Source of the DNA: Herbiconiux sp.
Lineage (GTDB): Bacteria; Actinomycetota; Actinomycetes; Actinomycetales; Microbacteriaceae
NCBI RefSeq assembly: GCF_023264855.1
Contig: NZ_JAHFUW010000002.1
Coordinates: 93,021 to 157,020 of the forward strand
DNA: 64,000 bases
Direction: 5' to 3'
Numbering within the stretch: position 1 is the first letter of the stretch; every line of letters starts with the position of its first letter. Of the stretch, positions 42,081 to 49,922 are shown piece after piece. The translations under genes were made by a program, and so were the position numbers. The notes beneath the pieces are model-generated. The model was not told the DNA's origin. It saw nothing but the letters and a program-made list of their open reading frames with translations, and did no database searches.

Positions 42081-43537
42081 CTCCCGCGCTCTTTCCGCAC
42101 GAGTCGCACCCACCGGCGGCATCCGTCGGTTCGGGCTCAAAGCCCACGCGGCACGGGCGGAGCGTGCCGGGGAACGCCTGGGACCTGCTCGACGGCGTGC
42201 AGCCCGACACCCCGCCCCGCGTCTCGGTGGTCGTCGTGCACTACGACCAGCAGCGCGAGCTGAACCGCACACTGCGGGCGCTGGCCCGGCAGACATTGCC
42301 GGCACTCGAGGTGATCGTGGTGGACGACGGATCGCCTTCGGCTCCGCGCGTGCCCGAGGGTGTGCGGCTGCTCGTGCTCCCCGACCGCGGGTTCCGCGCG
42401 GCCGCAGCCCGGAATGCGGGTGCCGCCGCAGCATCCGGAGACGTGCTGTGCTTTCTCGACGCCGACACCGCGCCGGAGCCCGAGTACCTGGAACGGCTCA
42501 GCCGGCTGCCGGCCCTGTGCCCCGAGGCGGTCACCGTGGGACGGCGCCGGCACGCGGCCTTCGACGACGCCGAGGCGGAGGCGGGGACGGGGGCGGCGGA
42601 CCCGGTGGAACCGGTCGAAGTCGCCGGGCCCCGCACCGAGCTGCCCGAGCCGGCGTGGCTGCGGAACGCCTACGCCGCCTCGCGCGATCTGCTCGACGCC
42701 GACCAGCACTCGTACCGGTTCATGATCGGCGCCGTGCTGGCCTGCTCGCGCGGATTCTTCGGCGAGACCGGCGGGTTCGACGAGCGCTTCGACCGCTACG
42801 GCGGGGAGGACTGGGAGTGGGCGCACCGCGCCTGGACCGAGGGCGCCGTGTTCGCGCACGTGCCGGAGGCGGTGGCCTGGCACGACGGCCCGGATCTCGC
42901 CGGACGGGCTCGCGGCCGCGACGACCTGCTGCGGCGCAAGAACGCGGAAGCGCTGGTGCTGTTCGACCGCATCGGCCTGCGCGGAAACGGCGGTGCGACG
43001 CCCGGACTGCGCAGCGCCGCCCTCGACGTGGTGGCAGAACTGCCCCCGGGCGCAGTGGCCGCCACGTTCGTCTGCACCGACGTGCTGCTGGAAGCGCTGC
43101 CCGGTGCCCGCGTCGTGGTCGACGACGACCTCGCGGCGGCACTGCCCGCCGACGAACGGATCGTCGCCCGCAGCCGCGGAGTCGCCCTCCTCGCCGCGGC
43201 CAGAACGACCATCGTCGTCGACGCCCTCTTCACCGTCCCGCGCGAGCACCGAGGCGCCTTCGGAACGACGCTCCGGTCGGCCGTCGAGCAGATCGGGGTG
43301 GGCACCCTCGGCTGGATCGAGCTGACGGCCCAGCACCAGGTGACCGAACCCGCCGCACTCGCGCACGGAACCCCCGCGCCCGCTCAGGTGCTGCGCCTCG
43401 GAGCGCACCGTGCCGAGCGGCGCCGGGAGCGCCACCCCGCCGATCACGGCTTCCGCACCGAGCCCCTCACGGCCCCGATGCGCGTGCTCGACTCCGAGCC
43501 CGACCTCGAGGCGCACCTCGCAGGCTGGGCCGGCTGA
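42077..43537 (+). CDS. GT2-family glycosyltransferase
   Basis: 486 residues. GT-A fold: V-S-V-V-V-V-H-Y-D-Q-Q (about 49), V-D-D-G-S-P-S (about 76) and C-F-L-D-A-D-T-A (about 130), the metal-binding DxD region. The galactosyltransferase-like block F-D-E-R-F-D-R-Y-G-G-E-D-W-E-W (about 233-247) follows. The C-terminal ~150 residues are not typical of GT2 and have no recognised fold. GTG start overlaps the GT4 stop (GTGA). Probably extends a cell-surface glycan with its two partners. Confidence 0.87.
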   Translation: MTPALFPHESHPPAASVGSGSKPTRHGRSVPGNAWDLLDGVQPDTPPRVSVVVVHYDQQRELNRTLRALARQTLPALEVIVVDDGSPSAPRVPEGVRLLVLPDRGFRAAAARNAGAAAASGDVLCFLDADTAPEPEYLERLSRLPALCPEAVTVGRRRHAAFDDAEAEAGTGAADPVEPVEVAGPRTELPEPAWLRNAYAASRDLLDADQHSYRFMIGAVLACSRGFFGETGGFDERFDRYGGEDWEWAHRAWTEGAVFAHVPEAVAWHDGPDLAGRARGRDDLLRRKNAEALVLFDRIGLRGNGGATPGLRSAALDVVAELPPGAVAATFVCTDVLLEALPGARVVVDDDLAAALPADERIVARSRGVALLAAARTTIVVDALFTVPREHRGAFGTTLRSAVEQIGVGTLGWIELTAQHQVTEPAALAHGTPAPAQVLRLGAHRAERRRERHPADHGFRTEPLTAPMRVLDSEPDLEAHLAGWAG

Positions 43538-43552
43538 CACCCGGCCGGCGGC

Positions 43553-43858
43553 TCAGTCTTCCAGCAGGGCGGCGAAGGCGGCTACCGAATCGGCGCCGTA
43601 GAGCACACAGCCCACGGGAAGCCGGCCGGCCGTGGCGTCACGGATCGCCGCGACGTCGGCGGCGGTGAAGGCGCCGCACAGCTCGAGGGTCTGGATGCCG
43701 GCGCCGGCCAGCTCGACGGCGACGGATGCCGCAGCCGCCGCATCCGGAACCACCACGAACCGCGACCGCAACCCGTCGAGGTCGACCTCGACCCGCTCGC
43801 CCTCGGCGCTCTCGCCGCCGTTGCCCAGCGCGATGAACGCCCAATCCCTGATGGCCAA
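43553..43858 (-). CDS. DUF6506-like small protein
   Basis: 101 residues: W-A-F-I-A-L-G near the start, T-L-E-L-C-G-A-F (about 58-65), V-G-C-V-L-Y-G (about 82). The pattern resembles DUF6506, of unknown function. The only fitting start is a TTG at 43858, and it has a strong AGAGGGGG ribosome site 3 bases upstream, so an unusual start codon is likely. It lies between the GT2 gene and the dehydrogenase gene and reads opposite to the former. Confidence 0.7.
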   Translation of the reverse strand: MAIRDWAFIALGNGGESAEGERVEVDLDGLRSRFVVVPDAAAAASVAVELAGAGIQTLELCGAFTAADVAAIRDATAGRLPVGCVLYGADSVAAFAALLED

Positions 43859-43912
43859 GAGCCCCCTCTGGTTTCTTCCCGCCGCGCCGAACCCGCGATC
43901 TTCCTGCGCGGG

Positions 43913-45292
43913 TCAGGCGATGCGGATGAGCTTCTTGTTGATGAACTCCTCGAGCGCGAAGCGGCCCATCTCGCGGCCCGAGCCCGAGCGCTTCACTCCA
44001 CCGAAGGGGAGTTCGGCGGCGTCGCCGAGCACGAGGTTGATCCAGACCATGCCCGCGTCGATGGCGTCGGCCACGCGCAGCGCCTGCTCCTGGTCGGTTG
44101 TGTAGACGTAGGAGCCGAGGCCGAACGGGGTGTCGTTGGCCAGCAGCACGGCCTCCTCTTCCGACTCCACGCGGTACAGCGACGCCACGGGGCCGAAGAA
44201 CTCCTCGTGGTACGCGTCCATCTCCTCCGAGACGTCGGCCAGCACGGTGGGCCCGAAGAAGGTGCCCGAGCGCGAGCCCTCGGCCAGCACGGTGGCGCCC
44301 TGCTTCTTGGCGCGGTCGACCTGCTCGCCCAGCCGCTCGGCGGCGGCCTCCGACGACAGCGGGCCGAGCAGCGTGCCCTCGGCGAACGGATCCGCCGGCT
44401 GCGCCGCCGTGAAGGCCTCGGTGAACTTCGCCGCGAACTCCTCGTAGAGCGAGTCGATCACGATGAACCGCTTGGCCGCGTTGCAGGACTGCCCGTTGTT
44501 GTCGAGCCGAGCGTTGACCGCATCCTGAACCGCGCCGTCGAGGTCGGCGGTCGACAGCAGGATGAAGGGGTCGGAGCCGCCCATCTCGAGCACGACCTTC
44601 TTGAGGTGCTTGCCCGCGATCTCGGCCACGGCCGCACCGGCGCGCTCGGAGCCGGTGACCGAGACGCCCTGCACGCGCGGGTCGGCGATGACGGTGGCGA
44701 TCTGGTCGTTGGTGGCGAAGATGTTGACGTACACACCGGCGGGGGCGCCGACGGATGCGGCCGCCTCCTCGAAGATGGCCTGCATCGCGAGGGCCGACTC
44801 GGGGCACTGCGGGGCGTGCTTCAGCAGGATGGTGTTGCCGGCCACGATGTTCGGTCCGGCGAACCGCGCCACCTGGTAGTAGGGGAAGTTCCACGGCATG
44901 ATGCCCAGCAGCACGCCGAGGCCGGCCCGGCGGATGAACGCCGATCCGGTGCCGTCGCTGAGCTCGATCGGCTCGTCGGCCAGGAACTTCTCGCCGTTGT
45001 CGACGTAGTACTGGTAGATCGCGGCGGCGAAGTCGACCTCGCCGAGTGCCTGGTCCAGCGGCTTGCCCATCTCACGCACGGCGATCTCGGCGAGTTCCTG
45101 CCGGCGTTCGGTGTGCAGCTCGGCGACCTTCGCGATCAGCGCGGCCCGGTCGGCGACGGAGACGCGCCGCGACCAGCTCTCGAAGGTGTCCGCCGCCCAC
45201 TGCACGGCATCGCCGAGCTCGGTGTTCGTGATGGTCGGGTACTCGGACAGCGTCTCGCCGGTGGCGGGGTTGATGACGGCGTACTGGCTCAT
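43913..45292 (-). CDS. NAD(P)-dependent succinate-semialdehyde-type dehydrogenase
   Basis: 459 residues, aldehyde dehydrogenase superfamily. P-W-N-F-P (about 130) of the cofactor groove, catalytic Glu in L-E-M-G-G-S-D-P (about 230) and catalytic Cys in N-N-G-Q-S-C-N-A (about 264) are present. Closest by eye to the GabD/YneI succinate-semialdehyde group. The ATG at 45292 follows AAGGAG. It lies 89 bases after the amine oxidase on the same strand; together they could take a diamine or GABA-type aldehyde to the acid. Confidence 0.9.
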   Translation of the reverse strand: MSQYAVINPATGETLSEYPTITNTELGDAVQWAADTFESWSRRVSVADRAALIAKVAELHTERRQELAEIAVREMGKPLDQALGEVDFAAAIYQYYVDNGEKFLADEPIELSDGTGSAFIRRAGLGVLLGIMPWNFPYYQVARFAGPNIVAGNTILLKHAPQCPESALAMQAIFEEAAASVGAPAGVYVNIFATNDQIATVIADPRVQGVSVTGSERAGAAVAEIAGKHLKKVVLEMGGSDPFILLSTADLDGAVQDAVNARLDNNGQSCNAAKRFIVIDSLYEEFAAKFTEAFTAAQPADPFAEGTLLGPLSSEAAAERLGEQVDRAKKQGATVLAEGSRSGTFFGPTVLADVSEEMDAYHEEFFGPVASLYRVESEEEAVLLANDTPFGLGSYVYTTDQEQALRVADAIDAGMVWINLVLGDAAELPFGGVKRSGSGREMGRFALEEFINKKLIRIA

Positions 45293-45346
45293 GCGTGCTC
45301 CTTCGGTGGGGCGGTCGAGATGGTCGCGGTGGTCGGGATGATGCGT

Positions 45347-45368
45347 GCCGGCCCGGTTGCGAGCCGGC
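45347..45368 (-). other. stem-loop between amine oxidase and dehydrogenase genes
   Basis: GCCGGC-N10-GCCGGC, located 14 bases beyond the amine oxidase stop in the 89-base gap. May modulate read-through; no T-run. Confidence 0.35.
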
Positions 45369-45381
45369 GGGTGGTGAGGCG

Positions 45382-46746
45382 TCAGGGGGCGTCGAGGATC
45401 TCGGCAGCGAGCCTACGCCCCACCCGGATCGCGCCGTCGACGTGCTGGTAGCCCTCCGCGGCGAGGTCGCTCGACCCGAAGCGCATCTGCCCGATCGGCT
45501 CGAGCTGCATCGCCCCGTACCGGGTGAGACCGCCCAGGTCGAAGCTCGCGGCGTAGGCGCCGCCGGTCCACTCCTCGGCGGCCCAGTCGCTCTCGTAGTA
45601 CACGACCGGGGTGAGCGCCTCGGGCCCGTAGTACGCGGCGAGGGACTCGAGGATGCGCTGCTTGCGCTCCTCGGCGGTGAGCTCGAACAGCGCGTCCGCC
45701 TTCTCGTCGGAGACGAAGCCCACGAGCGTGCCGCGGCTCTCGCCGTGGTTGGTGTTGTCGTAGGCCTCGTGCACGACCTGGTACGGGCTGAAGGCCGTGG
45801 CCGACAGGCCCTTGTCGCGCCAGAACGGCGTCTCGTAGGTGGCGTGCACCTTGATCACGAGGCCCAGCGACTGGTGCTGGAACTGCTGCGTGCGCAGCCG
45901 CGGCAGCGCGGGCACGTAGTCGATGCGCGAGTAGAGGTTCGGCGGCACGGCCACGATCACCTGCGAGGCGGTGACGGCCAGCGAGTCGGTGAGAACGCGA
46001 GCGGGTGCTCCCGGCTCGTCCGACCACTCGATCGTGCGCACCGGCTGCGACAGCAGCACGTTCTCGCTGCCGAGCTGCTCGGCGAGCTTCAGCGGCACCT
46101 GCTGCAGCCCACCCACGACCCGCTTGTCGAGGATGAAGTCGGCATCCACCAGGTGGCTGAAGCTGCCGGCGCTGGCGGCCATCAGAAGCGCCTGCAGCAG
46201 CGAGAACGCGTGCGCGGGCTTGGTGAGCATCGCGTCGGCGATGAAGAGAGCGATGTTGTCGACGGCTTCGACATCCGTGGTCTGGTCTTCGAGCCAGCGG
46301 CGGAACGAGATGTGGTCGTACTCGGCGGCTTTCGGATGCGTCCAGGGCGCGGCCACGTCGGTCTCGGCCACGAGGCCGTCGAGCACCTCGATCAGACGCT
46401 CGATCTCGGCCTTCGTCTCGTCGCTGGCCGGGAAGATGTCGCCGGTGAATCGCTTGGCCTCGCCGTCGGGGCCGACGTAGACGCTCTCGCCGTCGCGGTA
46501 GCGGGAGTAGGTGTCCAGGCCCAGCTCGGCGAGCGCGTCGATCAGGGCGGTCTGGTCGGGCGACACCCACTGGCCGCCGATCTCGAACATCTGGCCCTCG
46601 ATGTCGTTCGTCCAGAGACGGCCGCCGATCCGGTCGCGCGCCTCGAGCACGACGACCGACTTGCCGGCCGCCTGCAGACGGGTGGCGGCGGTGAGGCCGG
46701 TGGCTCCGGCGCCGATCACGACGACATCGCGCTGAATCTCTTCCAT
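45382..46746 (-). CDS. FAD-dependent amine oxidase
   Basis: 454 residues, flavin monoamine oxidase family. The N-terminal dinucleotide motif V-V-I-G-A-G-A-T-G-L (about 8-17), L-E-A-R-D-R-I-G-G-R (about 33-42), W-V-S-P-D-Q (about 60), and the C-terminal flavin region W-T-G-G-A-Y (about 390) with H-V-D-G-A-I-R-V-G (about 435) fit putrescine/monoamine oxidases. It deaminates a primary amine to an aldehyde plus ammonia and H2O2. The ATG at 46746 follows AAAAGAG. Upstream is the palindrome-rich region of the MNT gene, so regulation may be shared. Confidence 0.9.
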   Translation of the reverse strand: MEEIQRDVVVIGAGATGLTAATRLQAAGKSVVVLEARDRIGGRLWTNDIEGQMFEIGGQWVSPDQTALIDALAELGLDTYSRYRDGESVYVGPDGEAKRFTGDIFPASDETKAEIERLIEVLDGLVAETDVAAPWTHPKAAEYDHISFRRWLEDQTTDVEAVDNIALFIADAMLTKPAHAFSLLQALLMAASAGSFSHLVDADFILDKRVVGGLQQVPLKLAEQLGSENVLLSQPVRTIEWSDEPGAPARVLTDSLAVTASQVIVAVPPNLYSRIDYVPALPRLRTQQFQHQSLGLVIKVHATYETPFWRDKGLSATAFSPYQVVHEAYDNTNHGESRGTLVGFVSDEKADALFELTAEERKQRILESLAAYYGPEALTPVVYYESDWAAEEWTGGAYAASFDLGGLTRYGAMQLEPIGQMRFGSSDLAAEGYQHVDGAIRVGRRLAAEILDAP

Positions 46747-46841
46747 GACAACTCTTTTCGTTGCAAAAGCACGCACCATGCGATGGATGCAGAACTATAG
46801 TGCCACGTTCACTGCCGATTTCGATAGGCACAACGGAATGT

Positions 46842-46895
46842 GCAACTCGAGTTGCCTCAGTGCAACTTTGGTTGCGAGATCGCAACTTGAGTTGC
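46842..46895. promoter_or_regulatory. three palindromic operators at exact 20-bp spacing
   Basis: GCAACTCGAGTTGC (46842-46855), GCAACTTTGGTTGC (46862-46875) and GCAACTTGAGTTGC (46882-46895): 14-base palindromes with invariant GCAACT arms starting exactly 20 bases apart (about two helical turns). They overlap the -35 of the MNT gene and touch its -10. Confidence 0.85.
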
Positions 46896-46900
46896 ACAAT
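46872..46900 (+). promoter_or_regulatory. leaderless promoter of the MNT-HEPN pair
   Basis: TTGCGA (46872-46877), a 17-base spacer and CACAAT (46895-46900), then six bases to the ATG at 46907. The -35 lies in palindrome 2 and the -10 begins on the last base of palindrome 3, so a bound repressor would block it. Confidence 0.55.
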
Positions 46901-46906
46901 GGTCCC

Positions 46907-47539
46907 ATGGACCTCGAATCGCCGCTCCGAACCATCGCCTCCCCCGTGGAGGCCGAGGCGCTTCGCGTTCTGGCGGGCGCCGACGCCGAATTCAGTGCCG
47001 CAGACATTCATCGACTCATCGATTCTGCGTCGTCCTACGGGGTCCGCAAGGCCCTGGCTCGCCTCGCCGGCACCGGCCTCGTGCTGCTGACGACCCACGG
47101 CAACGCGACCTTCTGGCGCGGCAACCGGCAGCACGTCCTCTGGCCCGCAATCGAAGCGGCCGTCGATGCCCGCCGAGTGCTGCTCGATCGTCTCCGAGGC
47201 GAGTTGGCGACGCGGGATGAACTCGCGGCCTACTTGTACGGATCTTTCGCGAGAAGATCAGCCGGACCCGACTCCGATATCGACATCCTCGTCGTGTATC
47301 CGGATGACACAGCACACGACACCATCGTGGACTTCGCTTTCGATCTGGCCGACCAGATCACGGCATGGACCGGCAATGAAGGACACCTCTACAATCTGAC
47401 CCGATCTGAGCTCCGAGTGGCGATGGAACGCGCCGGCCCCCTGGCGATGTCTGTGCGTCAAGACGCGGTGACGCTGATCGGCCCCGAATTCGAGCAGCTC
47501 CTCCGCCAGGTTGATTCGGAGAAGCTCGCGCGTGCCTAA
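46907..47539 (+). CDS. winged-helix / MNT-type nucleotidyltransferase fusion
   Basis: 210 residues. The N-terminal ~75 residues look like a winged helix (A-E-A-L-R-V-L-A-G-A-D, S-Y-G-V-R-K-A-L-A-R-L, then a G-N-A-T-F-W-R wing). The second half is a minimal nucleotidyltransferase with G-S-F-A-R-R-S-A-G-P-D-S-D-I-D at about 113-127, an exact GSx10DxD active site, and a third acidic residue probably near H-D-T-I-V-D. MNT proteins paired with HEPN proteins are antitoxins that modify the toxin. The DNA-binding domain suggests this one also binds the palindromes upstream. The ATG at 46907 is chosen because the operators and -10 lie directly before it. Codon use is less GC-biased than nearby genes, hinting at transfer. 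Confidence 0.82.
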   Translation: MDLESPLRTIASPVEAEALRVLAGADAEFSAADIHRLIDSASSYGVRKALARLAGTGLVLLTTHGNATFWRGNRQHVLWPAIEAAVDARRVLLDRLRGELATRDELAAYLYGSFARRSAGPDSDIDILVVYPDDTAHDTIVDFAFDLADQITAWTGNEGHLYNLTRSELRVAMERAGPLAMSVRQDAVTLIGPEFEQLLRQVDSEKLARA

Positions 47540-47933
47540 GCACAGCACGGTCAGGTTGGACAAGGCCGGAGCCCGTGCCCGACTCAACGAAGCGCGTCTG
47601 TACCTCTCAGCAGCCGAGCTTCTCGACTCGGGCGCCGCCGCGGAGAACAAGGTCGCAGGGTCGAACGCGATTCTGGCCGGCATCGCAGCAGCCGATGCGA
47701 TCTGCGGCCTCGTTCTTGGCGAGCGCAGCGCCGGTGACGACCACGCTCAGGCCATCAGCCTTCTCAAGAAGGCCACGCACCCCTCGACCAAAGCCGCCAA
47801 CAGTCTGAAGCGACTCCTTGTTCAGAAGACGCCGGTGCAATACGGCGCAGACGCGATCAGCGCGAGCGAAGCGGCCGACCTGATCAGATGGGCCCGCGAC
47901 ATCGTGCAAGAGGCCGACGCCAAAGATCGATAA
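47532..47933 (+). CDS. HEPN-like protein, putative toxin partner of the MNT protein
   Basis: 133 residues, almost all helical. Core A-A-D-A-I-C-G-L-V-L-G-E-R-S-A-G-D-D-H (about 52-70) shows an R-x5-H arrangement as in HEPN ribonucleases, followed by an S-L-L-K-K-A helix. Unlike the well-studied HepT toxins it has no H-x-Y tyrosine for AMP addition after the His, so it is a different HEPN branch or is controlled differently. GTG start at 47532 overlaps the MNT gene by eight bases with GGAGAAG upstream. It would act in the cytoplasm on RNA. Family call rests on context plus motif and is moderate. Confidence 0.65.
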   Translation: MPKHSTVRLDKAGARARLNEARLYLSAAELLDSGAAAENKVAGSNAILAGIAAADAICGLVLGERSAGDDHAQAISLLKKATHPSTKAANSLKRLLVQKTPVQYGADAISASEAADLIRWARDIVQEADAKDR

Positions 47934-48133
47934 GGGCCCGCTCGACCGCGGGTGCGACTTGCGCAGGGGGCTGGGGCGCGGATTTCCGCGGGAGCGGTGG
48001 TCATGTTTCGCTTGGGGGTTGCGATTTGCACGAGCACGAAACACGGGGGCCACTGAAAACGAGGCAGTTCGCCGGTTCGGGCGTTGTGCGCTGCCGCAGT
48101 ATTGACCCCACACCGATCCGAAGGACCCTTCCC
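47934..48133. other. 200-bp gap before the ABC operon
   Basis: No gene seen. A small stem CGCGG-ATTT-CCGCG (47977-47990) may end the HEPN transcript. Sequence before the GTG at 48134 has AAGGA. No riboswitch fold was recognised. Confidence 0.4.
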
Positions 48134-49045
48134 GTGACCACCCCCACAGCACCGTCCGGCCGCCGCCGGAGCATCCCGAACCTCACGGGGTACGTCATGC
48201 TGCTGCCGGCCGTCGCCGTGATCGTGCTGCTGGTGATCGTGCCGCTCACGGTGATCGCCCGCGACAGCTTCGCGATCAGCGACCCGCTCGGCGGGAACCT
48301 CGGCGGGTTCACCTTCGACAACTACGGGAAGCTGTTCGACCCGGTGTACGCCAAGACCCTCGGCTACAGCCTCGGCATGGCCGCGCTCAACGCCGCGGTC
48401 TGCACTGTCGTCGGCTACATCGTGGCGTACTACATCGCGAACCGGCCGGCCAAGACGCAGCCGGTGCTGCTGGTGCTCGTGATCATCCCGTTCCTCACCG
48501 ACTTCCTGGTGCGCACCTTCGCCTGGATCACCCTGCTCGGCTCGGGCGGCCCGTTCATCACGCTGCTGAAGCTGTTCGGCGTGGAGGCGACCTCGTTCGT
48601 GCCCTCGCAGGCCGCCGTGACGCTCTCCCTCCTCTACGCGTTCCTGCCCGTCGCGATCTTCCCGATCTACGCCTCGATGCGCGCCATCGACCCCTCGCTG
48701 CGGGAGGCGGCGGCCGACCTCGGCGCCGGCTGGTGGCAGACCCACGCCCGGGTGTTCGTGCCGCTGTCGGCACCCGGCCTCGCGTCATCCGTGATGCTCA
48801 CCTTCGTGCCCACGCTCGGCGTGTTCGTCATCCCGGTGCTGCTGGGCGGCGGCAAGGATCCGCTGGTCGGCAACCTGATCGTCACGCTGTTCACCGAGTT
48901 CCGCAACGAGCCCCTCGGCGCCGCGCTGTCCATGGTGGTGCTCGTGCTGATGCTCGCCTCGGTGGCCGGCGCCGGGCTGCTGCTGCGTGCCGCCGGCCGG
49001 CGAAACGCCCGGGCCGCCCGAAACGGAAAGGAAGGGACCGCCTGA
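48134..49045 (+). CDS. polyamine-type ABC permease (PotB family)
   Basis: 303 residues with about six helices. The EAA loop R-E-A-A-A-D-L-G-A-G-W-W (about 195-206) and P-V-L-L-G-G-G-K (about 235-242) are typical of PotB-class permeases for spermidine/putrescine or related cations. The GTG start at 48134 follows AAGGA. It shares one base with the next permease (TGATG). First gene of potB-potC-potD-potA. Confidence 0.9.
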   Translation: MTTPTAPSGRRRSIPNLTGYVMLLPAVAVIVLLVIVPLTVIARDSFAISDPLGGNLGGFTFDNYGKLFDPVYAKTLGYSLGMAALNAAVCTVVGYIVAYYIANRPAKTQPVLLVLVIIPFLTDFLVRTFAWITLLGSGGPFITLLKLFGVEATSFVPSQAAVTLSLLYAFLPVAIFPIYASMRAIDPSLREAAADLGAGWWQTHARVFVPLSAPGLASSVMLTFVPTLGVFVIPVLLGGGKDPLVGNLIVTLFTEFRNEPLGAALSMVVLVLMLASVAGAGLLLRAAGRRNARAARNGKEGTA

Positions 49046-49827
49046 TGGAACGCGTCACCTCCTGGATCGCCCGGCTCGTCTTCGTCTTCCTCTACCTGCC
49101 GATCGCCGCCCTGATCGTCTACTCCTTCAATTCGTCCGAGGTGAGCTACCGCTTCGACGGGCTGTCGTTCCGCTGGTACGCCGAGCTCTTCCGCGACCAG
49201 ATGCTGCTCGAGTCGCTGCGCACGAGCGCCATCGTGGGTGTGATCGCCGCGCTGCTGGCCACGGTGATCGGGTTCCTCACCGCCTTCGGGCTGGTGCGGT
49301 TCCGGGTGAAGGGGCGCGGCTTCTTCCTGGGCGCCATCCTGATCCCGCTGATCGTGCCCGAGATCGTGCTCGGTGTGGCGCTGCTCACCGTGTTCAGCAC
49401 AGTCGGCGTGCCGACCGGCCTGTTCACGCTGGTGCTCGGCCACGTCGTGATCACGCTGCCGCTGGCCACCCTGGTGCTGATGGGGGCGATGAGCTCGCTG
49501 GATCCGAGTCTCTCCGAGGCCGCCACCGACCTCGGCGCCTCACCCTGGATGACGTTCCGGCGGGTGCTGTTCCCGCTGCTGCGGCCCAGCATCCTGGCCG
49601 CGTTCATGCTGAGCTTCACCACCTCGTTCTCGAACATCGTCATCTCGACCTTCACCTCCGGCGTGGGCACCACCACGCTGCCGCTGCGCATCTACAGCAG
49701 CCTGAAGACCGGCCTGACGCCCGAGCTCAACGCGCTCGGCACGATCCTGGTCGTGCTGACCCTCGGCGTCATCCTGATCGTCGGCGTCTCGCAGATGCGC
49801 CGCATCCTCGCCGGGCCCCGGCCTTAA
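49045..49827 (+). CDS. polyamine-type ABC permease (PotC family)
   Basis: 260 residues, about six helices; E-A-A-T-D-L-G-A-S-P-W (about 155-165) is the ATPase-docking loop and F-N-S-S-E at about 28 is common in PotC proteins. ATG at 49045 overlaps the potB-like stop. The following gap (49828-49922) has a 14-base C/A-rich block repeated once at 16-base spacing before the binding-protein gene. Confidence 0.9.
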   Translation: MERVTSWIARLVFVFLYLPIAALIVYSFNSSEVSYRFDGLSFRWYAELFRDQMLLESLRTSAIVGVIAALLATVIGFLTAFGLVRFRVKGRGFFLGAILIPLIVPEIVLGVALLTVFSTVGVPTGLFTLVLGHVVITLPLATLVLMGAMSSLDPSLSEAATDLGASPWMTFRRVLFPLLRPSILAAFMLSFTTSFSNIVISTFTSGVGTTTLPLRIYSSLKTGLTPELNALGTILVVLTLGVILIVGVSQMRRILAGPRP

Positions 49828-49846
49828 GACCGCACCACCGCATCCG

Positions 49847-49876
49847 CACCACCCCTGCACCACACCACCCCTGCAC
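49847..49876. repeat. two C/A-rich direct repeats
   Basis: CACCACCCCTGCAC at 49847-49860 and again at 49863-49876, in the spacer between the permease and binding-protein genes. Possibly a C-rich rut-like stretch; function unknown. Confidence 0.5.
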
Positions 49877-49922
49877 CACTCCAACCCGAACGCCCCATTT
49901 CCTCAGAAAGATGGCACCCCAC

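Noticed and set aside
47934..48133. Riboswitch or leader RNA before the polyamine-type operon
   Set aside because: Only a 5-bp stem was found and no known aptamer pattern; the gap looks like an ordinary promoter region.
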